A stretch of 16,052 nt of DNA from NCBI GenBank assembly GCA_030018605.1, contig JASEHP010000023.1, positions 1-16,052 of the forward strand, in the 5' to 3' direction. The stretch is from Thermodesulfovibrionales bacterium (GTDB lineage: Bacteria > Nitrospirota > Thermodesulfovibrionia > Thermodesulfovibrionales > UBA1546). The number at the start of each line of letters is the position of its first letter. Position 1 is the stretch's first letter. Of the stretch, positions 5,860-14,228 are shown piece after piece. The position numbers and the translations under genes were made by a program. A model generated the notes under the pieces. It saw only the letters and a program-made list of their open reading frames with translations, made no database searches and was not told where the DNA came from.

Positions 5860-8307
5860 ATGAATCATAAACTTACCTTATCACAACTTGAAACGCACTT
5901 ATTTAAAGCCGCTGATATATTGCGCGGCAAGATGGATGCGTCTGAGTATAAAGAATATATCTTTGGCATGTTATTTCTGAAGAGGGTTTCCGATGAGTTT
6001 TCCGTGCATCATCAGAAGGAAAAGAACAAGTGGATAAAAGAGGGATATTCTAAAGAAGAAGCGGGCAAAATAGCTGAGGAGCCTGCAATGTATGGATACA
6101 CCTTTACTGTGCCTGAACGTTCGCGATGGGAAAACCTGCTTACCCTCAAGACAGATGTAGGCAATCAACTTAATAAAGCACTTGCTGCATTAGAAGAAGC
6201 CAACCCTGAATTAGACGGTGTATTAAAGCATATTGATTTCAACGCCAAAAAAGGGAAGACAAAACTCAAAGACAGCCAACTAACTGATTTAATCCACCAT
6301 TTCAATATTTATCGTTTAACCAATGAAGATTTTGAGTTCCCTGATCTCCTTGGCGCTGCCTATGAATATCTGATAAAGGATTTTGCCGACAGCGCAGGAA
6401 AGAAAGGCGGAGAGTTTTACACTCCGTCACAAGTTGTGCGTCTATTGGTTCGTTTAATCAAACCGCAGGAAGGCATGTATGTGTATGACCCGACTTGCGG
6501 TTCCGGGGGTATGCTTATTCAATCAAAGCAGTATGTTGAAGAACAGGGGCAAGATGCCAGAAACCTTGCTTTATACGGTCAGGACAATAATGGGACGGTA
6601 TGGGCAATCTGCAAGATGAATATGATACTGCATAACATCCCTGATGCACGCATTGAAAACGATGACACACTGGAAGACCCCAAATTTGTTGAAGACGGGT
6701 ATATAAAGAAGTTTGAGCGCGTGATCGCTAATCCGCCCTTCTCGCAAAATTATTCACGGGCTACCATGCAATTCCCTCAGCGATTCCGTTATGGTTTTGC
6801 CCCTGAAACCGGCAAGAAAGCCGACCTTATGTTTGTCCAGCACATGATTACAAGCCTTAAAGACAAGGGCATTATGGCAACTATTATGCCTCATGGCGTT
6901 CTTTTCCGAGGCGGGGCGGAAAAAGCCATACGGGAAGGCATTATAAAGGACGGGATTATTGAAGGGATTATCGGACTTCCTCCCCATCTGTTTTATGGCA
7001 CAGGCATCCCTGCCTGCGTCCTTGTTATCAACAAAAATAAGCCTAAAGAACTTAAGGATAAAATCTTTTTCATCAATGCTGATGCTGAATATGGAGAAGG
7101 ACGAAATCAAAACTACCTGCGGCCTGAAGATATTGAGAAAATCACCTTTGTTTTTGAAAACAAGATTGAAATTGCAAAATATTCCCGTCTTGTAAGAATT
7201 AAAGAGATTGAAGAAAATGATTTTAACCTCAATATCCGGCGTTATGTTGATAACTCGCCAGACCCTGAAATAGAGGATGTGCATGCGCATCTTGTAGGCG
7301 GCATTCCAAAAAGGGAAGCAGCTATTTATGAACCAGCCTTTAAAAAATACAAGATTAAGGGCAGTGATATTCTCACAGAGAAAAACAGGGATTATTTAGA
7401 TTTTAACGGCACAGTCAGCGAAAAGAGCCATATCAGGGAGATTATTGAAAACCATCAGTCAATCCAGAAGGTAAATAAGGAAATAGATGCCCTGCTTGCT
7501 GACTGGTGGCAGGAGGCGCAAAAGGTTATTACAACTTTTCCGGGCAATAATAACATACCTAAATTCAGGGCAAGGTTTATAGGAAAATTAAAGGAGCATC
7601 TTCAACCTGTAGGAGTGCTGGATGAGTTTCAGATCGCCGGTGTATTTGTGAACTGGTGGGAAGCGATTAAATATGATTTTAAGACGATTGTTGCAGTTGG
7701 CTGGAGTCCGAGTCTTATTCCAGACGAATATATTAAGAATGCATTTTTCAAAGATGAAGTTTATGAGATAGAAAAAATTGAATCACAAATCATAGAAACA
7801 GAATCGGAGCTTTCAGAAATGATTGAAGAGATTGAGATGGAAGAAGATGAGGAAGAGGAAGAAAATAAAAAAACTGTCTCAGTAGTTAAGAAATACCTCA
7901 AAGAACAGATTAAGGATTTAAAAGAAATAGCAACAGCTTCAGCAAAAGAAGAAATGAAGCGTTTGGAAAAGACGCTTAAAGATATTGAAACCAAAGAAAG
8001 GGAATTAAGGGTTATTAAAAAGACCCTTAAAGAAAAGGAAAAAGAACTTGAGCAAAAAATTGAAGCAAAGAGGGAGAGTTTTACAGAAAAAGAGGCAAGA
8101 GAACTAATACTTAAAAAACTTCATGATGTTATCGCGGAAGAATTGCACCGCTATCTGAATGCAGAAAAGAAAAAGATTGTTGGGATATTTGAGAAGCTTT
8201 GGGATAAGTATCGGGAGTCTATGGCAGAGATTTCAAAAGAGCGGGATGAGGCAGCGGTAAAGCTTAATGGTTTTTTGAAAAAATTAGATTACATGCGTGG
8301 CAAATAA
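5860..8307 (+). CDS. hsdM: Type I restriction-modification DNA methyltransferase subunit (815 aa)
   Basis: This subunit transfers methyl groups from S-adenosylmethionine to adenine N6 at the site chosen by HsdS. The N-terminal helical HsdM_N domain (about 6-150, starting LTLSQLETHLFKAADILRGK) leads into GGEFYTP (183-189). SAM-binding motif I is YDPTCGSGG (209-217), GQDNN is at 240-244, and the catalytic NPPF is at 291-294. The methyltransferase core ends near residue 480. A middle domain with DWWQ and NWWEAIKYDFKT follows to about 630. The last 185 residues are a lysine/glutamate-rich coiled coil with an acidic run (EEDEEEEE, near 660). Ordinary HsdM proteins are about 500-550 aa, so this belongs to the long subtype. 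Start ATG 5860 gives the standard N-terminus. It is the first gene of the operon and ends next to hsdS. Confidence 0.96.
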   Translation: MNHKLTLSQLETHLFKAADILRGKMDASEYKEYIFGMLFLKRVSDEFSVHHQKEKNKWIKEGYSKEEAGKIAEEPAMYGYTFTVPERSRWENLLTLKTDVGNQLNKALAALEEANPELDGVLKHIDFNAKKGKTKLKDSQLTDLIHHFNIYRLTNEDFEFPDLLGAAYEYLIKDFADSAGKKGGEFYTPSQVVRLLVRLIKPQEGMYVYDPTCGSGGMLIQSKQYVEEQGQDARNLALYGQDNNGTVWAICKMNMILHNIPDARIENDDTLEDPKFVEDGYIKKFERVIANPPFSQNYSRATMQFPQRFRYGFAPETGKKADLMFVQHMITSLKDKGIMATIMPHGVLFRGGAEKAIREGIIKDGIIEGIIGLPPHLFYGTGIPACVLVINKNKPKELKDKIFFINADAEYGEGRNQNYLRPEDIEKITFVFENKIEIAKYSRLVRIKEIEENDFNLNIRRYVDNSPDPEIEDVHAHLVGGIPKREAAIYEPAFKKYKIKGSDILTEKNRDYLDFNGTVSEKSHIREIIENHQSIQKVNKEIDALLADWWQEAQKVITTFPGNNNIPKFRARFIGKLKEHLQPVGVLDEFQIAGVFVNWWEAIKYDFKTIVAVGWSPSLIPDEYIKNAFFKDEVYEIEKIESQIIETESELSEMIEEIEMEEDEEEEENKKTVSVVKKYLKEQIKDLKEIATASAKEEMKRLEKTLKDIETKERELRVIKKTLKEKEKELEQKIEAKRESFTEKEARELILKKLHDVIAEELHRYLNAEKKKIVGIFEKLWDKYRESMAEISKERDEAAVKLNGFLKKLDYMRGK

Positions 8308-8308
8308 T

Positions 8309-9628
8309 ATGATAAGCAAAAATATAAAAATACCAGAGGGATGGGAAGAAAGAAAATTAAAAACCCTCTTCACTAAGAATATATCAGGCGATTGGGGACA
8401 CGAACCATCACTGCAGAACTCTTATTTTGTTATTGGAACACCAAATTTTGACAATGATGGAAAAATAGATTATAGGGATTTACCTTTACGGAGCTTTGTT
8501 AAAGGAAAATTATCGCAAAGGTTAATAAGGCAAGGAAATATTTTATTGGAAAAATCAGGAGGGAGCCCAGATCAGCCTGCTGGCCGAGTTGTTTATTGTG
8601 ATAGAGATTTAGATGGAACTTGTTCTAATTTTGTTCAGCTTTTGGAACCAGATAGTAGATTAGATTCAAAGTTTGTGTTTTATTTGTTATCTCAATATTA
8701 CCGAGAAGGACGTATTTATCCATATCAGCAAAAGACAACAGGTATAATTAATTTCAAATTTCAAGAATACTTTGAAGAATTTTGTTCAATCCCTAGCAAA
8801 CTACCCGAACAATCCAAAATCGCCGAAATACTTTCCACCGTTGGCAAGGCGATTGATAAGACAGAGGCGCTGATTCAAAAATACCAGCGCATCAAGCAGG
8901 GATTGATGCAGGACCTGCTTACAAAAGGCATGGATGAAAATGGCGACATCCGAAGCGAAAAGACTCACAAGTTCAAAAACTCCCCGCTTGGCAGGATTCC
9001 TGAGGAGTGGGAGGTAAATCCAATTGGTAAAGAATGTAAGCAAAGTGGCGGTTCAATACAAACAGGTCCGTTTGGCAGTCAACTACACGCTAAAGACTAT
9101 AAAGAAAATGGGATACCAATCATCACTGTTGAACATTTGGCGGAAGGAAAGATACTGCATCAGAATTTACCTTTAGTTGGAGAAGCAGATTATAGGAGAC
9201 TTAGAAAATATGTCTTGAAGTATGGAGATTTAGTGTTTAGCCGGGTGGGTGCAATAGATAGATGTTCATTTACTTCTTATAAAGAAGAAGGCTGGCTATT
9301 TTCTGGTAGATGTCTAAGAGTTCGAGGAGGAAGTCGCTTTGATGCCAAGTTTTTATCGTATTTATTAAATTACGATACTTGCAGGCAGTGGATATTAAAC
9401 AATGCGGTTGGTTCAACTATGAAATGTTTAAATACCACGATACTGTCAAATCTTCCAATAAAAATGCCAACTCTCCCAGAACAATCTCGTATTGCCTCCA
9501 TTCTCTCTAAAGTTGACGAAACAATAGATAAAGAACAAGCCTACAAACAAAAACTCCTCTCTCTCAAAAGCGGGTTGATGGAGGACTTGCTTACCGGCAA
9601 AGTGAGGGTGAATCATTTACTGAATTAA
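8309..9628 (+). CDS. hsdS: Type I restriction-modification specificity subunit (439 aa)
   Basis: HsdS reads the DNA target for both methylation and cleavage. Two target-recognition domains, residues about 9-160 and 237-388, are each introduced by IPEGWEERKL or IPEEWEV. Each is followed by a copy of the helical spacer: LPEQSKIAEILS...GLMQDLL (165-207) and LPEQSRIASILS...GLMEDLL (389-431). The two recognition domains are dissimilar to each other, so the target should be an asymmetric bipartite site. Start ATG 8309 comes one base after the hsdM stop (TAATATG). A GTG at 8297, overlapping hsdM by 11 bp, is an alternative that adds four residues; neither has a clear ribosome binding site, pointing to coupled translation. 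The recognition domains look more AT-rich than the spacers, as expected for exchangeable modules. Confidence 0.95.
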   Translation: MISKNIKIPEGWEERKLKTLFTKNISGDWGHEPSLQNSYFVIGTPNFDNDGKIDYRDLPLRSFVKGKLSQRLIRQGNILLEKSGGSPDQPAGRVVYCDRDLDGTCSNFVQLLEPDSRLDSKFVFYLLSQYYREGRIYPYQQKTTGIINFKFQEYFEEFCSIPSKLPEQSKIAEILSTVGKAIDKTEALIQKYQRIKQGLMQDLLTKGMDENGDIRSEKTHKFKNSPLGRIPEEWEVNPIGKECKQSGGSIQTGPFGSQLHAKDYKENGIPIITVEHLAEGKILHQNLPLVGEADYRRLRKYVLKYGDLVFSRVGAIDRCSFTSYKEEGWLFSGRCLRVRGGSRFDAKFLSYLLNYDTCRQWILNNAVGSTMKCLNTTILSNLPIKMPTLPEQSRIASILSKVDETIDKEQAYKQKLLSLKSGLMEDLLTGKVRVNHLLN

Positions 9629-9631
9629 ACT

Positions 9632-12600
9632 ATGGATAGAATCGCTTTAAATGAATTTGAGTATGTTGAAGAGCCGTTCCTGCGGCAGTTGGAGCGATTA
9701 GGCTGGCACATTATCCGCGGGGATAAATATGACGCCTCTGTTTCGCTGCGTGGAGGATTCAATGAGGCTATTGTTGAAAGCGAATTAAAAGAGGCAATCA
9801 AGCGCATTAACCCATGGATAGAAGAAGATCAGATTAGCGAGGTTGTCCGCGAGATTGCTGTGCCGCAGGGTAATTCCTTTATTGAAGTCAATAAAGAGAT
9901 TTTAGAATTACTGCTTGAAAACACCTCTGCGGAAAACAGAAAAACAGGCGAGAAAAGCGAGACTGTAAGGTTTATTGATTTTATAAATCCTGCCAATAAT
10001 TCCTTTCTGGCAATATCGCAGTTTAAGGTTAATATCCCCGGCACAGAAAAACATATCATCCCTGACATTGTGCTTTTTGTGAATGGCCTGCCTCTGGGAA
10101 TTGCTGAGTGTAAATCGCCATATATTGCTGACCCGATTGGCGAAGCAGTCATCCAGCTTATGCGCTACTCTAACCGCCGGGGAGAAAAAGAAGGCAATGA
10201 GAGACTGTTCTGGTATAACCAGATAATGATTGCGACAAGCAGGCAGTCAGCAAGATATTCAACTATCACAGGGGAATTTGAGCATTTTATTGAATGGAAA
10301 GACCCATATCCATTTAAACTCTCTGATATTGATACGGAAGGTAGCGAATCAGTTAATAGTCAACATGTGCTGATTCAGGGAATGCTCTCAAAAGAAAACT
10401 TTCTGAATATTATCAGGTCATTTACCATCTTTCAGGAGAACACAAAAGGACGATTGATTAAAATTGTCCCCCGTTATCAACAATACCGTACGGTTTTAAA
10501 GATTATTAATCGCTTAAAGTCCGGAAAATCATCGCAGGAAAAAGGCGGTATAGTTTGGCACACGCAGGGTTCAGGAAAATCCCTTACCATGATGTTTGTT
10601 GTTCGCAAAATGTACAATGACAGCGAGCTTTCAAAATACAAAATTGTGTTTATAACAGACAGAAAAGACCTTGAGAAGCAGCTAAAAAATACTACCAAAA
10701 GCATCGGCTACACTGTAAACCTTGCGCACCGCATTGATAAGCTTAAAGAATATTTAAGGACAAATACGCCTGATTTGGTAATGGGCATGATCCATAAATT
10801 TCAGGAGCATGAACTTATGCAGGTATTCCCTGAATTAAACACATCTGAAAATATCCTTGTAATGATCGATGAAGCGCATAGGTCGCAGTATAAACTGCTC
10901 GGCGCAAATCTTGAAAAAGGGATGCCTAACGCAACCAAAATTGCCTTTACAGGCACTCCAATAGAAAAAACCGAAACTACTTTCGGCGAGTACATTGATA
11001 AATATTCCATCTGGCAGGCAGTTGATGACGGTGTAACAGTTGAAATCATTTATGAGGGCAGGACGCATACCGGAGAGATTTCTGACAAAGAAGCAATGAA
11101 TAAACGCTTTGAGGATGTGTTCAGTACTATTGATGACGACACCCGCAGGGATATTCTCGGACGTTATACATGGAAAGCGTATTTGGAGGCAGAAGAGACT
11201 ATTAAAGACAAGGCACGCGATATGCTGGAACATTATCTTGCACATATTTTTCCTAATGGTTTTAAGGCCCAGGTGGTCGCCGTATCTCGGGTGGCGGCAA
11301 TGCGCTATAAAAATGAATTTGATAATGCACTGAGAGAGAAAATTGCAGATTTTAAAAAGAAGGCGAATCCAAAAATTGATATTGCACTATTAGAAAAGAT
11401 GCGGGTTGAAGTTGTCATGTCCGGAAGTCCTAATGATCCGCCCGAATATCAAAGATATACAAATGAACAGGAGCATGAAAAGATTATCAAAAGTTTTAAA
11501 CTGCCATTTGGAAGAGTATCAGAAAATAATATTTCAGGAAATGTAGGAATTATCATTGTGCAAAGCATGCTTTTAACGGGGTTTGACGCGCCTATTGAAC
11601 AGGTTATGTATCTGGATGATGTAATTAAAGAGCATACCCTTTTACAGGCGATTGCCCGCGTTAATCGTATTGAACACAATAAGAGTTGCGGTTTTGTAAT
11701 TGATTATGTCGGGGTTGCCAGACACCTGCGCGAAGCCCTTGCCGTGTTTGATGCCAAAGATGTTGAAGAAATATTAAAGGTAGTTAAGAGTGATGCAAAA
11801 GATATAGACGATTTAAAATACAGCTATCTTCAGATGCGGGAATATTTTAAAAAATATGATATTGCCGATATCAACGATATAGATGCATGTGTAGATATGC
11901 TGGCAGATGAAGAAACAAGAAATGAGTTTTTATCATTTTTTAAGGCATTCACTAAAAACATGGATAAAGTGCTCCCTAAAAAAGAGGCATTGGAATATAT
12001 CTATGCATTGAAGACTTTTAGTTTCATCAGCCAGACAGCGCGCAACCGTTATCGTGATGAAAAATTGAATATAAAAGATGCCAGTAAAAAGGTTCGGGAT
12101 ATTGTTGATGAATATCTTGTTTCAAAAGGTGTTGACCCGAAAATACCGCCTTTGCCGATATTTTCTGAGAAATTTAAGGCAAAGATAAATCAGGAAAAGT
12201 CTGATAAAGCAAAGGCAGAGGAATTGAAACATGCCATAGAAGAGCATATAAAAGGTCATCAGGAGGAAGACCCGGAATTATATGAGCAGTTTAGCGAAAA
12301 ACTTGACAGGCTGCTGCGGGAATATAAGGAAAATTGGGAGATGCTCGCCAAAGAACTTGAAAAACTTATGGAAGAGATACGCATGGGGCGAGCAGAAGAA
12401 GAGACATTTGGATTTGATAGAAAAGCCGAAATGCCGTTTCTGGGGCTATTGAAAAAAGAGGTTTTTGGAGTAAAAAACATTTCTGACTTAAATGAAAAGC
12501 AAGTTGAGCTTTTGGTGCAGACAACAAAGGATATTCTGGAAAGGGTTAAAAGCGAGATACGTCTTGTTGACTTTTGGGGGAATTATACCGCTCAGAAAAA

Positions 12601-12733
12601 ACTGAAAGGGTATATCGCCTCTCACTTATTAACCGCTTTCAAGGATAACAGAAATATTTTTAAAAACAGGGCAATGCTTAGCCAGAAAATTCTGGAGCTT
12701 GCCTTTCATCTGCATGATGATTTAACAGGATGA
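9632..12733 (+). CDS. hsdR: Type I restriction endonuclease/translocase subunit (1033 aa)
   Basis: HsdR translocates DNA with ATP and cleaves unmodified DNA away from the recognition site. The N-terminal nuclease domain has the PD-(E)xK residues D145 (HIIPDIVLF), E159 and K161 (GIAECKSP), plus the QxxxY element Q175/Y179 (EAVIQLMRY). The superfamily-2 motor has Walker A TQGSGKS (311-317), the DEAH box IDEAH (412-416), FTGTP (439-443), a motif V-like LLTGFDAP and motif VI QAIARVNR (672-679). The C-terminal third is a helical, charged DUF3387-type region. All key residues are present and the length is normal, so the enzyme is probably active. It starts 3 nt after the hsdS stop and overlaps the next gene by 4 nt. 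Confidence 0.97.
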   Translation: MDRIALNEFEYVEEPFLRQLERLGWHIIRGDKYDASVSLRGGFNEAIVESELKEAIKRINPWIEEDQISEVVREIAVPQGNSFIEVNKEILELLLENTSAENRKTGEKSETVRFIDFINPANNSFLAISQFKVNIPGTEKHIIPDIVLFVNGLPLGIAECKSPYIADPIGEAVIQLMRYSNRRGEKEGNERLFWYNQIMIATSRQSARYSTITGEFEHFIEWKDPYPFKLSDIDTEGSESVNSQHVLIQGMLSKENFLNIIRSFTIFQENTKGRLIKIVPRYQQYRTVLKIINRLKSGKSSQEKGGIVWHTQGSGKSLTMMFVVRKMYNDSELSKYKIVFITDRKDLEKQLKNTTKSIGYTVNLAHRIDKLKEYLRTNTPDLVMGMIHKFQEHELMQVFPELNTSENILVMIDEAHRSQYKLLGANLEKGMPNATKIAFTGTPIEKTETTFGEYIDKYSIWQAVDDGVTVEIIYEGRTHTGEISDKEAMNKRFEDVFSTIDDDTRRDILGRYTWKAYLEAEETIKDKARDMLEHYLAHIFPNGFKAQVVAVSRVAAMRYKNEFDNALREKIADFKKKANPKIDIALLEKMRVEVVMSGSPNDPPEYQRYTNEQEHEKIIKSFKLPFGRVSENNISGNVGIIIVQSMLLTGFDAPIEQVMYLDDVIKEHTLLQAIARVNRIEHNKSCGFVIDYVGVARHLREALAVFDAKDVEEILKVVKSDAKDIDDLKYSYLQMREYFKKYDIADINDIDACVDMLADEETRNEFLSFFKAFTKNMDKVLPKKEALEYIYALKTFSFISQTARNRYRDEKLNIKDASKKVRDIVDEYLVSKGVDPKIPPLPIFSEKFKAKINQEKSDKAKAEELKHAIEEHIKGHQEEDPELYEQFSEKLDRLLREYKENWEMLAKELEKLMEEIRMGRAEEETFGFDRKAEMPFLGLLKKEVFGVKNISDLNEKQVELLVQTTKDILERVKSEIRLVDFWGNYTAQKKLKGYIASHLLTAFKDNRNIFKNRAMLSQKILELAFHLHDDLTG

Positions 12734-13404
12734 CAGAAATTAAGATAGATAAAATTATCAGGTCAAAGCGAAGGACTATAGCACTTGAAGTAGCGCGAGA
12801 CGCCAGTTTGGTTGTGCGTGCACCTTATCGCACTCCTCTATATTTTATTGAAAAGGTTGTATTTAAAAAAAGATTCTGGATTAAAGAGAAGCAGGAATTT
12901 GTCAGGAACAGATATGAAAAAATAGTACTGAAAGAATTTGTAAGCGGCGAGGGATTTTTATATCTTGGGAATACGTATAAACTTGAGTTCGTTGATATAT
13001 CCGATATATCCATAGAATTTAATAATAACTTTCAGATTTCACGCAAATACTCGGATACAGCTAAAGAGCTTTTAATTGCATGGTACAAAGAACAGGCATA
13101 TCACAAGATATCAGAAAGAGTTGACCGGTATGCCTCTATGACCGGATTGAAATACACTGAAGTAAAAATTTCAGATGCTCAGAAGCGATGGGGCTCATGC
13201 AGCGCTAAAGGGAATTTAAATTTTAGCTGGCGTTTAATAATGGCTCCCTTGAGAGTAATTGATTATGTGGTTGTCCATGAATTGGCGCACCTTGAAGAAA
13301 AAAATCATTCGAAAAAATTTTGGAACAAGATTAAGATAATGATGCCTGATTATGAGCATTATAAAGATTGGCTAAAAGAAAATAGACATTTGTTAGTTAT
13401 ATAA
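12730..13404 (+). CDS. YgjP/DUF45-family zinc metallopeptidase linked to hsdR (224 aa)
   Basis: The C-terminal half carries the gluzincin signature HELAH (183-187) with a third ligand, probably H193 in KNHSKKFW, preceded by the family motif RWGSCS (153-158) and NFSWRLIMAP (164-173). This is the YgjP/SprT-like metallopeptidase family (COG1451, DUF45). The N-terminal half (IRSKRRTIALEVARDASLVVRAP) matches the usual N-terminus. No signal peptide or membrane segment is visible, so it acts in the cytoplasm. The start overlaps the hsdR stop as ATGA, which couples it to the restriction operon. The association of such peptidases with type I RM loci recurs in other genomes, but I know of no established role; control of HsdR level or of protein-DNA adducts would be speculation. 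Confidence 0.9.
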   Translation: MTEIKIDKIIRSKRRTIALEVARDASLVVRAPYRTPLYFIEKVVFKKRFWIKEKQEFVRNRYEKIVLKEFVSGEGFLYLGNTYKLEFVDISDISIEFNNNFQISRKYSDTAKELLIAWYKEQAYHKISERVDRYASMTGLKYTEVKISDAQKRWGSCSAKGNLNFSWRLIMAPLRVIDYVVVHELAHLEEKNHSKKFWNKIKIMMPDYEHYKDWLKENRHLLVI

Positions 13405-13420
13405 ACATAGTTATAGAAGA

Positions 13421-13455
13421 AGGGATTACAGTTCCATCATCCCTCACGCAGAGGG
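13421..13455 (+). other. Overlapping short inverted repeats after the RM operon
   Basis: AGGGAT (13421-13426) pairs with ATCCCT (13439-13444) across 12 nt, while CCCTC (13441-13445) pairs with GAGGG (13451-13455) across 5 nt. The middle arm is shared, so the two hairpins exclude each other. Neither is followed by a T-run, so this is not a canonical terminator. The remainder of 13405-13475 holds the upstream copy of a direct repeat. Confidence 0.35.
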
Positions 13456-13471
13456 CGGGGAATTGGGTTGT
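13435..13471 (+). repeat. Direct repeat, upstream copy flanking TA1
   Basis: This segment begins CATCATCCCTCA and includes AGGGCGGGGAATTG. It matches 14166-14204 in the same orientation at 31 of 37 positions with two single-base gaps. It lies before the promoter of the first toxin-antitoxin module. Confidence 0.6.
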
Positions 13472-13475
13472 AAGG

Positions 13476-13503
13476 TTAGAAAAAGCATAGACTGTGATAT
13501 TAT
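13476..13503 (+). promoter_or_regulatory. Candidate extended -10 promoter for TA1
   Basis: TATTAT (13498-13503) is preceded by TG at 13495-13496, giving the extended -10 arrangement TGnTATTAT. A weak -35 TTAGAA (13476-13481) is 16 bp upstream. Transcription would start near 13510, about 30 nt before the antitoxin start. Confidence 0.4.
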
Positions 13504-13538
13504 AGAATATAGAAATAAAAGTGAGGGGGGTGTTTAAA

Positions 13539-13727
13539 GTGGGCACTGCTACAGCAAAAAAAATAAATCCTGAAGATTTTATTCTCTCTGCGCTTTCTCC
13601 TGAGGACAGGCTTAACGCCGCTTTCAAAGTTGCAGGCGAGGCATTTAAAAAGACCGCGTTAACAATGAAAGACATTGATAAAGCAGCTAAAACTGTGAGG
13701 AAAAGAATCTACGGAAAAAAGAAGTAA
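13539..13727 (+). CDS. Small antitoxin of a PIN-type toxin-antitoxin module (62 aa)
   Basis: The GTG at 13539 is chosen because GAGGGGGGTG (13523-13532) makes a good ribosome binding site at normal spacing; GTGs at 13521 and 13530 overlap that site. The product, MGTATAKKINPEDF onward, is short and helical, with no recognisable AbrB, RHH or HTH fold in its first 35 residues. Its C-terminus, LTMKDIDKAAKTVRKR (41-56), closely resembles the end of the AbrB-type antitoxin at 15707-15943. Its position immediately before a PIN toxin, with the toxin start nested inside its last codons, supports an antitoxin role. I infer that the C-terminal helix binds the toxin. How the module is autoregulated without an obvious DNA-binding domain is unclear. 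Confidence 0.65.
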   Translation: MGTATAKKINPEDFILSALSPEDRLNAAFKVAGEAFKKTALTMKDIDKAAKTVRKRIYGKKK

Positions 13728-14130
13728 TATAGTTATTGATACAGGTGTGCTTGTTTCGGCCTTTGCCTTTGGCGGTGTGCCTGAGAAAACTGTCAGAAAG
13801 GCATTTAAAGAGGCAGACATATATGTATCCCCAGCCCTTCTTGAAGAGTATCGTGATACCCCATTGGAACTTGAAACCGAGGGGAAGATAAGCCATATCC
13901 AGTTAAAGGCATTAATTTCCGGAATAGCCTCTTTTGTTGCAAACACAAGAATTGTCTATCCATCTGTAAAATTATCACTTTGTAGAGATACCGACGATAA
14001 TATGCTTCTTGAATGTTGCCATACAGCAAAGGCAAAGATTCTCATCACTGGCGATAAAGATCTTCTGGATTTAAAGAATTTGCCTTTTGACTTTAAGATA
14101 CTGACGCCACAAAAATATTTAGAAGAATAA
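13711..14130 (+). CDS. PIN-domain toxin (COG1569-like) with a probable ACG start (139 aa)
   Basis: PIN toxins are Mg-dependent RNases. The domain is complete: the first acidic residue is D10 in NIVIDTGVLVSAF, then E45/E46 (LLEEY), D96 in CRDTDDN, and D115 in LITGDKDLLDL. The frame has no ATG, GTG or TTG between its preceding stop (13696-13698) and D10; the first standard start, GTG 13747, would delete that catalytic aspartate. ACG at 13711 is the best start: GAGGA lies 9 nt upstream (13697-13701), and it places D10 about where TA2's toxin has D12. It is nested within the antitoxin gene by 17 bp. If ACG is not used, the toxin is silenced or non-functional. A +1 frameshift from the antitoxin is a less likely alternative. 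Confidence 0.75.
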   Translation, partial: TEKRSNIVIDTGVLVSAFAFGGVPEKTVRKAFKEADIYVSPALLEEYRDTPLELETEGKISHIQLKALISGIASFVANTRIVYPSVKLSLCRDTDDNMLLECCHTAKAKILITGDKDLLDLKNLPFDFKILTPQKYLEE

Positions 14131-14165
14131 TACTTTCATGTGTTTTTCAAAAAAAGGAGCCTGTA

Positions 14166-14204
14166 CATCATCACTCATTCAAAGGGCAGGGAGATTGAGA
14201 TTGT
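14166..14204 (+). repeat. Direct repeat, downstream copy flanking TA1
   Basis: This copy begins CATCATCACTCA and includes AAGGGCAGGGAGATTG. It is the partner of 13435-13471. It sits 35 bp after the toxin stop, so the two copies bracket the TA1 module. Confidence 0.6.
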
Positions 14205-14228
14205 GGAGGGGGAAAATACTCAATTCCC
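14189..14228. terminator. Imperfect hairpin between the convergent TA1 toxin and argB
   Basis: GGGA (14189-14192) and ATTGAG (14194-14199) pair with CTCAAT (14219-14224) and TCCC (14225-14228), ten base pairs with one bulged G and a 19-nt loop. It ends exactly at the argB stop codon. Its place between two convergent genes fits a bidirectional end-of-transcript structure, but there is no T-run on either strand. Confidence 0.3.

Noticed and set aside
6754..7290. Long 178-aa minus-strand open frame inside hsdM
   Set aside because: It is fully antisense to conserved methyltransferase sequence and shows no recognisable domain.
7761..7994. Serine-rich minus-strand open frame inside hsdM
   Set aside because: It is the antisense of the lysine/glutamate-rich coiled coil; codon bias produces the openness and no start signal or homology supports it.
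13710..13730. Programmed -1 frameshift at A-AAA-AAG joining the TA1 antitoxin and toxin
   Set aside because: The heptamer at 13715-13721 is a good -1 slippery site, but the toxin is in the +1 frame. A -1 slip runs into TAG within a few codons, so it cannot make a fusion.
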